From Fictibacillus nanhaiensis (GTDB lineage: Bacteria; Bacillota; Bacilli; Bacillales; Fictibacillaceae): a stretch of DNA of 64,000 bases. The stretch is taken from positions 1-64,000 of the forward strand of contig NZ_JAHVJO010000006.1 of the NCBI RefSeq assembly GCF_019801215.1, given 5' to 3'. Shown here piece after piece: positions 31,924 through 41,298 of this stretch; within the stretch, counting starts at the first letter, position 1; each line of letters begins with the position of its first letter. The translations under genes were made by a program, and so were the position numbers. The notes under the pieces are model-generated. The model worked only from the letters and a program-made list of their open reading frames with translations. It had not been told where the DNA came from and ran no database searches.

Positions 31924-32675
31924 ACTTAGAACTAAAAGGGAAAGCAGTTCTCGTAACAGGGGGATCTAAAGGAATAGGCCAAGGAATCGCTTATGCTTTT
32001 TTAGAAGAGGGAGCCAAAGTGGGGATCGTTGGCAGAAATCTGAACAATCTTGAAGCTGCCCAGAAAGACGGGATTGAGGTTTTTCAAGGAGATGTCACGG
32101 ACATCGGAGATCGTGAACGAATCATGAATGCTTTTATTGAGAAGTTCGGAACAATTGATGTTTTGGTTAACAATGCAGGTGGGAGCAATGGTTCGTCAGT
32201 GTTGGAGACAAACATGGAGCAGTTTGAGGAAGCCATGCATTTGAATTTTTTGTCGGCTGTTGATTTAAGTAAGAGAGCAGCAAATGTAATGAGCGGCAAT
32301 GTTGATGGAGGTTCGATCATTAACATCTCGTCTATATTTGGCCGCGAGTCTGGCGGAAAACCGACTTACAATGCGAGTAAGGCCGCACTGATTTCGTTTA
32401 CCAAATCATTTGGGGACGAAGTGATATCGAAAGGCATTCGTGTGAATGGTATTGCGCCAGGGTCAATTTTACATGAAACAGGAAATTGGAAAAAAAGACT
32501 GGAACAAGATCCAGATAAAATAAAGGCGTTCGTGGAAGAACATATTTCTGCTGGCCGGTTTGGAACAGTAGAAGAAGTTGCGAATGTAGCTGTATTTTTA
32601 GCATCAAAAAAAGCATCTTGGGTTGTGGGAAGTACACTGAACGTCGATGGCGGCCAGTCTTACAGCAATTTCTAA
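31920..32675 (+). CDS. Short-chain dehydrogenase (FabG-like)
   Basis: A 251-residue classical SDR. Motifs are VTGGSKGIGQGIA, LVNNAGGSNGS, INISSIFGRESGGKPTYNASKA (Ser and Tyr-x-x-x-Lys), and the C-terminal VVGSTLNVDGGQSYSNF. It sits where B. subtilis has fabL after mutY, but the sequence does not resemble FabL, so enoyl-ACP reductase activity should not be assumed. The ATG overlaps the mutY stop and is preceded by GAAGGAGGC, so translation is coupled. Confidence 0.85.
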   Translation: MNLELKGKAVLVTGGSKGIGQGIAYAFLEEGAKVGIVGRNLNNLEAAQKDGIEVFQGDVTDIGDRERIMNAFIEKFGTIDVLVNNAGGSNGSSVLETNMEQFEEAMHLNFLSAVDLSKRAANVMSGNVDGGSIINISSIFGRESGGKPTYNASKAALISFTKSFGDEVISKGIRVNGIAPGSILHETGNWKKRLEQDPDKIKAFVEEHISAGRFGTVEEVANVAVFLASKKASWVVGSTLNVDGGQSYSNF

Positions 32676-32687
32676 TGAGATAGAATG

Positions 32688-32722
32688 AAAACAAGCCCCG
32701 CGGAACGCCGGGGCTTGTTTTT
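32688..32722 (+). terminator. Terminator after the FabG-like gene
   Basis: AACAAGCCCC and GGGGCTTGTT form a perfect ten-base stem, followed by TTT. The tandem repeat array begins within its T run. Confidence 0.85.
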
Positions 32723-33003
32723 ATGCTCGCCATACGGATTTTATGCTCGCCATACGGATTTTATGCTCGCCATACGGATTTTATGCTCGCCATACGGATT
32801 TTATGCTCGCCATACGGATTTTATGCTCGCCATACGGATTTTATGCTCGCCATACGGATTTTATGCTCGCCATACGGATTTTATGCTCGCCATACGGATT
32901 TTATGCTCGCCATACGGATTTTAGGCTCGCTATACGGTTTTTATGCTCGCCGTACGGATTTTAGGCTCGCTATACGGTTTTTATGCTCGCCATACGGATT
33001 TTA
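32720..33003. repeat. Array of 14 tandem 20-bp repeats
   Basis: The unit TTTTATGCTCGCCATACGGA recurs 14 times without spacers. The first ten copies and the last are identical; copies 11-13 alternate between variants with AGGCTCGCTATACGGTTT and GCCGTACGG. Since 20 is not a multiple of three and the unit has no stop in any frame, all three forward frames stay open and encode the same 20-residue repeat peptide. None has a convincing start, and it is judged non-coding. Confidence 0.9.
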
Positions 33004-33052
33004 AAACGAATCTGCTGCAAGCTCTCCCTGTAAGTTATCCCTCTTGAAAAAT

Positions 33053-33277
33053 TTAGTCATATTTAATCTCGGTTCCATGCGTCCAATCTGCTTCATGACG
33101 CTGTAAACCGCCTCTTGCTTCTATTTCTTTAATAATTTCACGGTGGATGCTTGTTCCTTCTTCGTTTAAATAAGGGGCTATCTGCTGCAGTGAATGGTGG
33201 AAATAGGCTAGTTCTTCATCTTTCCACTCGGTCTTGCTCGTCATACTAAGTTCAGTCATGTCTCTTCCTACATACAT
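33053..33277 (-). CDS. Conserved small cytosolic protein, function unknown
   Basis: A 74-residue hydrophilic protein, MYVGRDMTELSMTSKTEWK at its start and EIEARGGLQRHEADWTHGT at its end. I recall similar unnamed cytosolic proteins in other Bacillaceae, but no function. The ATG at 33277 is placed eight bases after AAAGGAGG; upstream in-frame codons precede that site. It is divergent from sspE. Confidence 0.7.
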   Translation of the reverse strand: MYVGRDMTELSMTSKTEWKDEELAYFHHSLQQIAPYLNEEGTSIHREIIKEIEARGGLQRHEADWTHGTEIKYD

Positions 33278-33426
33278 GATTAAGTCCTCCTTTGATTGTT
33301 TATTTAATCTAATCATTCATTTATCCCCCATTTTTCAGCTTTTTAATACTGGAAATATCTAATAACAAAATCTGATTATAAAACAGACAGACAGCGGGTA
33401 AATTATATTTCGTGGAGGTGAAAATC

Positions 33427-33600
33427 ATGGACAAACAACAACAACAACAAAAACAACAGCAAGCTGCTCGTCAAGCACAGCAGAATGCTCAACAACAACA
33501 AGCTGGTCAATCATACGGAACTGAGTATGCTAGCGAAACTGACGCACAACACGTTCGTCAGCAAAACCAACAGTCTGCTCAAAAAAAGAACCAACAGTAA
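33427..33600 (+). CDS. sspE: Gamma-type small acid-soluble spore protein
   Basis: A 57-residue Gln/Ala-rich protein. The gamma-type SASP core is seen once as TEYASETDAQHVRQQNQQS, the site of germination-protease cleavage. B. subtilis SspE is about 84 residues with two such repeats, so this copy is short and seems to have only one. It is a spore amino-acid store. The ATG follows GGAGGTGAAA. A terminator follows. Confidence 0.85.
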   Translation: MDKQQQQQKQQQAARQAQQNAQQQQAGQSYGTEYASETDAQHVRQQNQQSAQKKNQQ

Positions 33601-33612
33601 CCTCTATCTGAG

Positions 33613-33648
33613 AAATGCTCCCTAGTCACTAGGGGGCATTTTTTAGTT
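33613..33648 (+). terminator. Terminator after sspE
   Basis: AATGC-CCCTAG and CTAGGG-GCATT form a long stem around TCA, followed by TTTTTT. Confidence 0.85.
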
Positions 33649-33963
33649 TTTATCACTACGTTTTCTATACATATCCCATGGGAATACTAATTAGTGTGGA
33701 ATTTTGATAAAAAAGGCGCTTTATTTTAAAAAACCGGGACAAGTACATTTCCAAACTATTCTTAAAACGATATAATAAAGGAGAGAAAAAAAGCGTGTTT
33801 TGTAAGAAGGCAATGAATCGGGAATAAAGGAACAAAAAACAAATTGTAGAACGAGGTTTAATCATGGAGCTGGTGAATTACCGACAAATGGTTAGAAGAA
33901 AGGAGAGTTAACAACTCAATAGGTAACATTAGCTTCCGGAACTCGGGCAGAAAGGAGAGAGAG
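33649..33963 (+). promoter_or_regulatory. ntdP leader region with TATAAT box and a possible upstream ORF
   Basis: This space has no clear gene. TATAAT at 33771-33776 (with a weak TTTCCA 17 bases upstream) is the likely ntdP promoter, which gives a leader of about 180 bases. Within it, ATG at 33864 opens 15 codons ([15 protein letters not shown]) after a GAGGT site and stops at 33911. It could be a regulatory upstream ORF or chance. Confidence 0.35.
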
Positions 33964-34491
33964 ATGAGTTTTCCTGCAACCGGAAGTATAATCAATATTC
34001 AAAGCTATAAACATAATGGCTATCTTCATCGGAACTGGGAAGATACAGTCATTTTAAAAGGAACACCTAGTCAGGTGATCTGTGGCAATGACCGTATATT
34101 AGTAACGGAATCCGATGGCAGACAATGGCGGACGAGAGAGCCAGCTATCTGCTATTTTAATTCGAAGCAATGGTTTAATGTAATAGGTATGATTCGGGAA
34201 GATGGTATTTATTATTACTGTAATTTAGGCTCACCCTTTATGTGGGATAAAGAAGCGTTAAAGTATATCGATTATGATTTAGATATTAAGGTCTTTCCTG
34301 ATGGAACGTATATATTATTAGATGAAGATGAATATGAACTTCATAAAAGAATGATGAGATATCCAAGTCAGCTAGATGCTATTATACAAAAGAATCTTCA
34401 GGAATTAATCTTGATGGTTACACAAAAAAAGGGACCGTTCGAACCAGGTTTTGTGGAAGAATGGTATGAAAGATATTTAGAATTTCGTTAA
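33964..34491 (+). CDS. ntdP: Nucleoside tri-/diphosphate phosphatase NtdP (DUF402)
   Basis: A 175-residue DUF402 protein, the YgaC/NtdP group. Visible core segments are [17 protein letters not shown]-free beta strands to [30 protein letters not shown], and [25 protein letters not shown] with the acidic cluster that binds metal. The family hydrolyses nucleoside tri- and diphosphates. The C-terminus ends in [11 protein letters not shown]. The ATG follows AAAGGAGAGAG. Confidence 0.9.
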   Translation: MSFPATGSIINIQSYKHNGYLHRNWEDTVILKGTPSQVICGNDRILVTESDGRQWRTREPAICYFNSKQWFNVIGMIREDGIYYYCNLGSPFMWDKEALKYIDYDLDIKVFPDGTYILLDEDEYELHKRMMRYPSQLDAIIQKNLQELILMVTQKKGPFEPGFVEEWYERYLEFR

Positions 34492-34534
34492 AAAGGAAAA
34501 CCTGTTGAATAGTCAGCGGGTTATCCTTTTTTTA
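34492..34534 (+). terminator. Terminator after ntdP
   Basis: AAGGAAAACCTG and the later CGGGTTATCCTT pair with bulges and are followed by TTTTTT. Confidence 0.55.
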
Positions 34535-34603
34535 TCTCAAGTTTTACGTGATAACTTGGCGCTGGCCAAGTTTTCTTTATGAAACAGAATGGTGTGAAGA
34601 GTA

Positions 34604-36346
34604 ATGGATAGTATGAAACGGTATTTATCTTTTGTAAAACCATATAAAGGACAAATTTTCTGGACGATAATGATCGGACTCGCTAAATTTGGTATCCCTT
34701 TATTAACACCTCTCATTTTAAAATATGTGGTCGATGACATTATTCAGACGACTTTACCTCTTGATGAGAAGTTAAGTAAGTTGTATTGGATCATGGGTGG
34801 AGCAGCATTGATCTTTGTTGTTTTAAGACCTCCTATAGAATATTGGAGACAATATTATGCACAGTGGGTAGGAAGCAAAATCTTGTATGACATTCGCGAT
34901 AAGATGTTTGATCACATCCAAAGGCTGAGTCTTCGTTTTTATTCCAATCACAAGTCTGGAGAAATTATTTCAAGAGTCATTCATGATGTAGAGCAGACGA
35001 AAACGTTCGTCATTACGGGTCTTATGAACGTTTGGCTCGATATGGCAACGATTATCATTGCAACAGCGATTATGTTTTCCATGGATTTTTGGCTGACGAT
35101 CGTTGCTTTGTCAATGCTGCCCGTCTATGCGTTTTCGGTGAAGTTCTTTTATGCCCGCCTTCGTCAATTAACGAAAGACCGATCTCAAGCTCTTGCTGAA
35201 GTGCAAGGCCATCTTCATGAGCGTGTTCAAGGAATGTCAGTAATCAGAAGTTTTGCGCTTGAGGATCATGAACAAGTTGAGTTTGATAAACGAAACAGTA
35301 CGTTCTTAAATCGAGCGATGGATCATACGAAATGGAATGCGAAAACCTTTTCGGTCGTTAATACGGTGACAGATATTGCTCCACTTTTAGTAATAGGATT
35401 TGCTGCTTATCAAGGCATCAAAGGAAACATAACCATTGGAGCGTTAGTCGCTTTTGTAGCCTATATGGACAGGCTGTATAGTCCGCTTAGAAGACTTGTT
35501 AATTCTTCAACGACACTGACACAATCCGTGGCTTCCATGGACAGAATGTTTGAATTTTTAGATGAAACGTATGACATAGAGGATTCTCCTGGAGCTAAGC
35601 CTCTTAAAAATGTTAAAGGTGCGGTCGAATTCCAAAATGTTTCTTTTGCTTATAATGAAGAAGAGGCAGATGTTCTGCACAACGTCTCATTGTCTGTCAG
35701 ACCTGGTGAGACGATCGCACTTGTAGGAATGAGCGGTGGAGGGAAATCTTCGTTGATCAGCCTGATTCCGCGGTTTTATGATGTAACAGAAGGCAGTTTG
35801 AAACTTGATGGCACGGACATCCGGAATTTCCAAGTAAGAACGCTGCGCGATAATATAGGTATGGTGCTTCAAGACAATATATTGTTTAGTGAATCAGTCC
35901 GGGCGAATATTCTTATGGGTAACCCTGATGCTACAGATGAGCAGATGATTTCAAGCGCAAAAGCTGCAAACGCCCATGAGTTTATCATGAATTTGCCAGA
36001 CGGGTACGATACGAAAATAGGTGAGCGCGGTGTGAAATTATCAGGCGGTCAAAAACAGCGTGTTGCCATCTCCAGGGTTTTCTTAAAGAATCCGCCTATC
36101 CTTATTTTAGATGAAGCGACCTCTGCTCTTGATTTAGAAAGTGAACATCTTATTCAAGAAGCATTGGAAAAATTAGCGAAGGATCGGACAACTTTCATAG
36201 TTGCTCATCGCCTGTCTACGATTACGCATGCAGACCGCATTGTCGTCATTGAACACGGTAAAATCGCTGAAATTGGCAATCATAAAGAATTGATGGAAAA
36301 ACAAGGACCATATCATGATTTATTTACGGTTCAACAATTAAAGTAA
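34604..36346 (+). CDS. ygaD: ABC transporter with fused membrane and ATPase domains (YgaD)
   Basis: A 580-residue half-transporter of the exporter type. Residues 1-310 form the six-helix membrane domain, and the ATPase begins near 335. Walker A is [10 protein letters not shown], the signature is [13 protein letters not shown], Walker B is [12 protein letters not shown] and the H-loop is VAHRLST. It should act as a homodimer or with a partner; multidrug or lipid export is common in the group, but the substrate is unknown. It follows ntdP as ygaD follows ygaC in B. subtilis. Confidence 0.9.
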   Translation: MDSMKRYLSFVKPYKGQIFWTIMIGLAKFGIPLLTPLILKYVVDDIIQTTLPLDEKLSKLYWIMGGAALIFVVLRPPIEYWRQYYAQWVGSKILYDIRDKMFDHIQRLSLRFYSNHKSGEIISRVIHDVEQTKTFVITGLMNVWLDMATIIIATAIMFSMDFWLTIVALSMLPVYAFSVKFFYARLRQLTKDRSQALAEVQGHLHERVQGMSVIRSFALEDHEQVEFDKRNSTFLNRAMDHTKWNAKTFSVVNTVTDIAPLLVIGFAAYQGIKGNITIGALVAFVAYMDRLYSPLRRLVNSSTTLTQSVASMDRMFEFLDETYDIEDSPGAKPLKNVKGAVEFQNVSFAYNEEEADVLHNVSLSVRPGETIALVGMSGGGKSSLISLIPRFYDVTEGSLKLDGTDIRNFQVRTLRDNIGMVLQDNILFSESVRANILMGNPDATDEQMISSAKAANAHEFIMNLPDGYDTKIGERGVKLSGGQKQRVAISRVFLKNPPILILDEATSALDLESEHLIQEALEKLAKDRTTFIVAHRLSTITHADRIVVIEHGKIAEIGNHKELMEKQGPYHDLFTVQQLK

Positions 36347-36353
36347 TGAATGT

Positions 36354-36383
36354 AAAAGACGGGCACCTGCCCGTCTTTTTTCT
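36354..36383 (+). terminator. Terminator after ygaD
   Basis: AAAAGACGGGC and GCCCGTCTTTT form a perfect stem around ACCT. Confidence 0.9.
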
Positions 36384-36470
36384 GTAATCAGAATGTAATA
36401 AATTGAATAAAAATAATACTTTAGACCTACAACGGATGGTATATTTGTCGATTATTCTGAAAATTTATTA

Positions 36471-36499
36471 TTGTCAAAATGTCTGAGTAGTGTCATAAT
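36471..36499 (+). promoter_or_regulatory. Promoter of the dipeptide ABC operon
   Basis: TTGTCA and CATAAT are separated by 17 bases, about 60 bases ahead of the first gene of the five-gene operon. Confidence 0.65.
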
Positions 36500-36559
36500 T
36501 CACAACAGAGAAGTAATATTCTAGGAAATTTGACAGCTTAGAGAAAGGAGTGAGATCTC

Positions 36560-37570
36560 ATGGGCAATCCTGTTTTAGAAGTTAAGAATCTGAAGACTTC
36601 TTTCCTGACAGAGGATGGTGCAATTCCGGCTGTTGACGGTGTCGATTTTCACATTAACCCTGGCGAAGTTTTAGGCATAGTTGGTGAATCGGGCTGCGGC
36701 AAAAGTGTTACATCATTATCTGTGATGGGATTAGTACCGACCCCACCTGGGAAGATCGAAGGGGAAATCCTCTTTAAAGGTGAAAATCTTGCTTCTGCCC
36801 CAGAAAGAAGAATGCGACAGATCAGAGGAAATGAGATCGGAATGATTTTTCAGGAGCCGATGACAAGCTTAAATCCGGTCATCACAATCGGTGACCAGCT
36901 GATTGAATCACTGCGTATACATAGAAAATGGTCGAAAAAAGAGGCAATGGCTAAAGCGATTGAGATGCTTAAACTAGTCGGCCTTCCAAGAGCAGAAGAG
37001 CTTGTAAGAGAATATCCACATCAACTATCCGGAGGAATGAGACAGCGTGTCATGATTGCGATGGCTATGATCTGTGACCCGAAGCTTCTGATCGCGGACG
37101 AGCCTACTACCGCTCTTGATGTAACCATTCAAGCACAAATTCTGGATTTAATGAAACGATTGAACAAAGAGACAGACACTGCCATTATGATGATTACTCA
37201 TGATTTAGGTGTAGTTGCTGAAATGTGTGAACGCGTTGTTGTTATGTATGCGGGGAAAGTTGTGGAAGAGGGCGATGTGAAAACGATCTTCCAAGATCCT
37301 AAACACCCATACACGGTTGGACTGATCAAGTCTGTACCTGATATGAGAGCAAAGGTAGGAAGACTTTATTCCATTCCTGGAAATGTTCCTAAACCAGGAT
37401 CGATCAAGTCAGGCTGTTCATTCGCTCCACGCTGTGAGCATGCAGGAACAAGATGCATCACAGAAACTCCTCATCTTACTACTCAAGAAGGCAGCCATCA
37501 AGTGAGATGCTGGCTTTATGAGGACGGGAAAGGAGTGAATTTACATGAATCAGACTCAGCCATTAGTTAA
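36560..37570 (+). CDS. dppD: Di/oligopeptide ABC transporter ATPase (DppD/OppD type)
   Basis: A 336-residue peptide-importer ATPase. Walker A is GESGCGKSV, the signature is [15 protein letters not shown] and Walker B is [12 protein letters not shown]. The C-terminal oligopeptide domain includes [16 protein letters not shown], whose Cys pattern binds an Fe-S cluster in some homologues. It pairs with the DppF-type protein. Gene order D-F-A-B-C resembles the B. subtilis app operon, although the receptor resembles DppA. It overlaps the next gene by 26 bases. Confidence 0.9.
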   Translation: MGNPVLEVKNLKTSFLTEDGAIPAVDGVDFHINPGEVLGIVGESGCGKSVTSLSVMGLVPTPPGKIEGEILFKGENLASAPERRMRQIRGNEIGMIFQEPMTSLNPVITIGDQLIESLRIHRKWSKKEAMAKAIEMLKLVGLPRAEELVREYPHQLSGGMRQRVMIAMAMICDPKLLIADEPTTALDVTIQAQILDLMKRLNKETDTAIMMITHDLGVVAEMCERVVVMYAGKVVEEGDVKTIFQDPKHPYTVGLIKSVPDMRAKVGRLYSIPGNVPKPGSIKSGCSFAPRCEHAGTRCITETPHLTTQEGSHQVRCWLYEDGKGVNLHESDSAIS

Positions 37571-38519
37571 AGTAGAAAATCTAAAGATGCACTTTCCGAT
37601 TAAAGGCGGTGTGCTCGGTAAAACCGTCGGTGAAGTAAAGGCTGTTGACGGTATATCCTTTTTTATAAAAAAAGGCGAAACACTAGGTCTTGTTGGAGAA
37701 AGCGGCTGTGGAAAATCTACGACAGGTCGTATGCTTTTAAGATTATTGGAACCTACTGAAGGAAAAATTTACTTCGAAGGCGAAGATATCACAACCATAT
37801 CGACGAGTGAAATGAGGAAGAAGCGCCGTGAAATGCAGATGGTCTTTCAAGATCCTTTTGCTTCACTCAATCCGCGTCATACCGTTGAAAAGATCTTAGA
37901 GGAACCTTTGATTGTTCACGGTGTAAAAGGCAAGGCAGAACGAAAGAGAAGAGTAAAGGAACTGCTCGAAGTTGTAGGACTCTCAAGCTGGCACGCAAAA
38001 CGGTATCCACACCAATTCTCAGGTGGACAGCGTCAGCGTATAGGGATCGCAAGGGCACTAGCTGTCAATCCGAAGCTGATTATTGCGGACGAGCCTGTAT
38101 CAGCACTGGATGTTTCCATACAATCTCAAGTGTTGAACCTTTTACAAGACTTGCAAAAAGAATTCGATCTCACCTATTTGTTTATTGCACATGATTTGGG
38201 AGTTGTACGCCATATCAGTGACAGAGTGGGTGTTATGTATCTGGGCCATATCGTGGAGCTCGCGGATAGCGAACTGCTTTACGACAACCCGAAACATCCG
38301 TATACACAAGCTTTATTATCAGCTGTTCCTATACCAGATGTTGAACATCAAAAGGACCGAGTCATCCTGCAAGGAGACGTACCGAGTCCGTCCAATCCGC
38401 CAACCGGATGCCCGTTTCATACACGGTGCCCGCAAGCGATGGATCATTGCGCATCTGTAAAACCTGTATTAAAGGAAGTTGCTCAAGGCCACTACGCTGC
38501 CTGCCATTTATACGAATAA
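37545..38519 (+). CDS. dppF: Di/oligopeptide ABC transporter ATPase (DppF/OppF type)
   Basis: A 324-residue ATPase, partner of the preceding one. Walker A is [10 protein letters not shown], the signature is [15 protein letters not shown] and Walker B is [12 protein letters not shown], the wording typical of OppF/DppF. The C-terminal [16 protein letters not shown] cluster matches the family. The ATG follows AAAGGAGTGAA inside the previous gene, so the two are translated together. Confidence 0.9.
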   Translation: MNQTQPLVKVENLKMHFPIKGGVLGKTVGEVKAVDGISFFIKKGETLGLVGESGCGKSTTGRMLLRLLEPTEGKIYFEGEDITTISTSEMRKKRREMQMVFQDPFASLNPRHTVEKILEEPLIVHGVKGKAERKRRVKELLEVVGLSSWHAKRYPHQFSGGQRQRIGIARALAVNPKLIIADEPVSALDVSIQSQVLNLLQDLQKEFDLTYLFIAHDLGVVRHISDRVGVMYLGHIVELADSELLYDNPKHPYTQALLSAVPIPDVEHQKDRVILQGDVPSPSNPPTGCPFHTRCPQAMDHCASVKPVLKEVAQGHYAACHLYE

Positions 38520-38578
38520 AGGGTAAGCGCGTACATATACAAAAAGGCACTACTAAAATGAGAACTGGGGGAAAGAAG

Positions 38579-40180
38579 ATGAAGAAAAGTTTATTCACTT
38601 TATTTGCTTTAATGCTAGCTTTATCACTAGCACTAGCAGGGTGTTCATCAGGCGGAGACAGCGGCAATGGTGGAGACGACGAAAAAGTTGATCCGAACAA
38701 CGTAATGATCTACGGACGCGGCGGTGACTCTGTTGCACTTGATCCAGCTGTAGTTACGGATGGTGAATCTTTTATCGTTACAGAACAAATTTATGAGCCA
38801 CTCGTAAACTACGGAAAAGATAACACAGATATCGTTGCTGGTCTTGCTAAAAAATGGAATGTAACGGATGATGGCTTGACATATACGTTCGAGCTTGAAG
38901 AAGGCGTTAAGTTCCATGATGGAGAAAAGTTCAATGCAGAAGCGGTAGTTAAGAACTTCGAGCGTTGGGCTAAGAGTAAAGACGAAGAGAAGTTCTATTA
39001 CTACAAATCTATGTTTGGCGGATTTGAAGGAGACGAAGGTCACGTAATTGAAAGCATAAAAGCTGATGGTGATAACAAAGTAGTATTTAAGCTTAAGCGT
39101 CCTCAAGCTCCGTTCTTAAAGAATATTGCAATGAGCCCATTTGCGATTGCAAGCCCTAAATCATTTGAAGGCGATAAGCTAAGCAAAGAGCCTGTTGGTA
39201 CTGGCCCATTCAAGTTCAAAAGCTGGAAGCCAAATGACACAATCGTTTTAGAAAAGAACGCAGATTATTGGGTTAAAGATCTTCCTAAACTTGATGGCGT
39301 TACATTTAAAGTAATCAAAGATAACTCTTCTCGTTTAAATGCACTAACAAAAGGCGAAATCGATCTAATGGATGGTCTGAATCCATCTGATATGAAAAAA
39401 GTTCAAGATAACGGCAAACTTCAATTGTTTGAACGTCCTTCTATGAACGTTGGTTACCTAGGATTTAACGTTGAGAAAGCTCCATTTGATAAGAAAGAAG
39501 TGCGTCAGGCAATCAGCCACTTAATCGACAAGCAGGCTATTATCGACAACTTCTTCGAAGGAACAGCTGAGCCGGCTAAAAACCCAATGCCTCCTTCAAT
39601 CAATGGTTATAACGACAGCATTCAAGGCCGTGAATATGACGAAGCAAAAGCGAAAGAACTTTTAGCTAAAGCTGGTGTTCCAGATGGCTTCAAGATGGAT
39701 CTATGGGCAATGCCTGTAGCGCGTCCATATATGCCAAACGGACAAAAAGTAGCAGAAGCAATCCAAGCAAACCTTGCAAAAGTTGGCATCGAAGCCAACA
39801 TTGTAACGTTTGAGTGGGGGACGTACCTTGAAAAGACTCGTAATGGTGAAGCACCTGTATTCATGCTTGGCTGGACGGGTGATAATGGAGACGCTGATAA
39901 CTTCCTTTACACATTGCTTGACAAAGACAATATCGGTTCCAACAACTATTCTCGTTACGCAAACGATGAAGTTCATAAGCTATTGCTAGAAGCACAATCT
40001 ACTCCAGATGAAGATGCTCGTGCTGAGCTTTATAAAAAAGCACAAGTAATCATTCATGAAGATGCTCCTTGGGTACCGCTTGTACACTCTAAGCCGCAAT
40101 TAGCGGGAGCTAGCAAAATTAAAGGATTTGTTCCGCATCCTACAGGATCTCAATCTTTTGCGGATACATCTTTCGAATAA
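38579..40180 (+). CDS. dppA: Dipeptide-binding lipoprotein (DppA type)
   Basis: A 533-residue extracytoplasmic receptor of the SBP family 5. The signal peptide ends with lipobox LALAGC (Cys at about 22), followed by a Gly/Ser/Asp linker. The C-terminal half includes GWTGDNGDADNFLYTLL and HEDAPWVPLVHS, which resemble DppA of enteric bacteria more than OppA. The ATG at 38579 is chosen from the signal peptide; the upstream frame is an extension over the dppF end. It is the third gene of the operon and is followed by a terminator-like hairpin. Confidence 0.9.
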   Translation: MKKSLFTLFALMLALSLALAGCSSGGDSGNGGDDEKVDPNNVMIYGRGGDSVALDPAVVTDGESFIVTEQIYEPLVNYGKDNTDIVAGLAKKWNVTDDGLTYTFELEEGVKFHDGEKFNAEAVVKNFERWAKSKDEEKFYYYKSMFGGFEGDEGHVIESIKADGDNKVVFKLKRPQAPFLKNIAMSPFAIASPKSFEGDKLSKEPVGTGPFKFKSWKPNDTIVLEKNADYWVKDLPKLDGVTFKVIKDNSSRLNALTKGEIDLMDGLNPSDMKKVQDNGKLQLFERPSMNVGYLGFNVEKAPFDKKEVRQAISHLIDKQAIIDNFFEGTAEPAKNPMPPSINGYNDSIQGREYDEAKAKELLAKAGVPDGFKMDLWAMPVARPYMPNGQKVAEAIQANLAKVGIEANIVTFEWGTYLEKTRNGEAPVFMLGWTGDNGDADNFLYTLLDKDNIGSNNYSRYANDEVHKLLLEAQSTPDEDARAELYKKAQVIIHEDAPWVPLVHSKPQLAGASKIKGFVPHPTGSQSFADTSFE

Positions 40181-40189
40181 AGTATGGCG

Positions 40190-40228
40190 GGGAGTACGGA
40201 GCAGATCATCCTGCTCCCCTTTTTTTTG
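40190..40228 (+). terminator. Hairpin between receptor and permease genes
   Basis: GGAGCAG and CTGCTCC pair around ATCATC and are followed by a run of eight T. It lies inside the operon, as in the liv operon, and probably raises receptor levels over the permeases. Confidence 0.75.
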
Positions 40229-40280
40229 CACAATGAGAAAAACTCGTTAATTCTCAATCTTTCCAGAAAGAGGTGACCAT

Positions 40281-41285
40281 ATGTTTGCCTATACAATCAG
40301 ACGGTTAGCAACACTTGTACCAGTACTTTTAGGGATGACATTTATCGTTTTTATGATGATTCGTGCTATACCGGGGAATCCAGCACAGCTCATATTAGGG
40401 CAACAGGCGACACAAGAAGCCATTGAGGGATTAACAAGACGACTTGGTTTGGACCAACCGTGGTATACGCAATTTTTTGCCTATATAAAAGGTCTATTTG
40501 CAGGAGATCTCGGAGTCTCTTTAAAAACCAATGTCCCGATTTCAGAGGAAATTTGGCCGTATCTAGCAGCTACAATGGAGCTAGCTCTTGTTGCGATGAT
40601 TATTGCAATTGTAGTCGGAGTAAATGCAGGAATTGTTTCAGCTTGGTTTCAAAATTCCTGGTTCGACTATACAGCCATGGTTCTTGCATTAATCGGGGTG
40701 TCGATGCCTATCTTCTGGCTTGGATTGATGGAGCAATACATTTTCTCAATTCAATTGGATCTGCTGCCTACTACGGGAAGGGATAACATTCGTGTTCCGG
40801 TAGACCCAATCACGCACTTATATTTAATAGATACGCTGATTCAGGGAAGGTTTGACCAGTTTACAGAAGTTATCCGTCATCTTATCTTGCCTGGTATCGC
40901 ACTGGGAACGATTCCGATGGCCATTATAGCAAGGATGACTCGCTCAAGCATGCTTGAAGTCATGCGTTCTGACTATATCCGTACCGCTCGTGCCAAAGGG
41001 ATGAAAATGTTCTGGGTAGTGTATAAGCACTCCTTAAAAAATGCAATGATTCCTGTTGTGACGGTTATCGGATTGCAGACGGGTCTTCTTTTAGGAGGAG
41101 CGATCTTAACTGAAACGATCTTCGGATGGCCTGGTATTGGAACGTATATTTATGATGCTATTTCTTTCCGTGACTATCCTGTCATTCAATCAGGAATCCT
41201 TGTTGTGGCTACCATTTTCGTATTAATTAATCTACTCGTAGATTTGCTGTATGCAGCGATCGATCCGAGAATTAAATTTAAATAG
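40281..41285 (+). CDS. dppB: Peptide ABC transporter permease (DppB type)
   Basis: A 334-residue inner-membrane permease. The DppB opening RRLATLVPVLLGMTFIVFMMIRAIPGNPAQ is clear, and the ATPase-coupling EAA loop is YIRTARAKGMKMFWVVYKHSLKNAMIPVV. Family extension helices are normal in number. The ATG follows AGAAAGAGGTGA. Confidence 0.9.
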   Translation: MFAYTIRRLATLVPVLLGMTFIVFMMIRAIPGNPAQLILGQQATQEAIEGLTRRLGLDQPWYTQFFAYIKGLFAGDLGVSLKTNVPISEEIWPYLAATMELALVAMIIAIVVGVNAGIVSAWFQNSWFDYTAMVLALIGVSMPIFWLGLMEQYIFSIQLDLLPTTGRDNIRVPVDPITHLYLIDTLIQGRFDQFTEVIRHLILPGIALGTIPMAIIARMTRSSMLEVMRSDYIRTARAKGMKMFWVVYKHSLKNAMIPVVTVIGLQTGLLLGGAILTETIFGWPGIGTYIYDAISFRDYPVIQSGILVVATIFVLINLLVDLLYAAIDPRIKFK

Positions 41286-41298
41286 GAGGAATAAGAGC

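Noticed and set aside
31920..32675. Calling this gene fabL from position alone
   Set aside because: The sequence has standard FabG-like motifs and does not resemble FabL.
32720..33003. CRISPR array
   Set aside because: The 20-bp units are contiguous with no unique spacers, and no cas genes are present.
32685..33004. Three long forward frames over the 20-bp array
   Set aside because: They exist only because the unit has no stop codon in any frame; there is no proper start, and the peptide is a mere copy of the DNA repeat.
33665..33865. Minus-strand 66-codon frame before ntdP
   Set aside because: No ribosome site or family resemblance, and it covers the predicted ntdP promoter.
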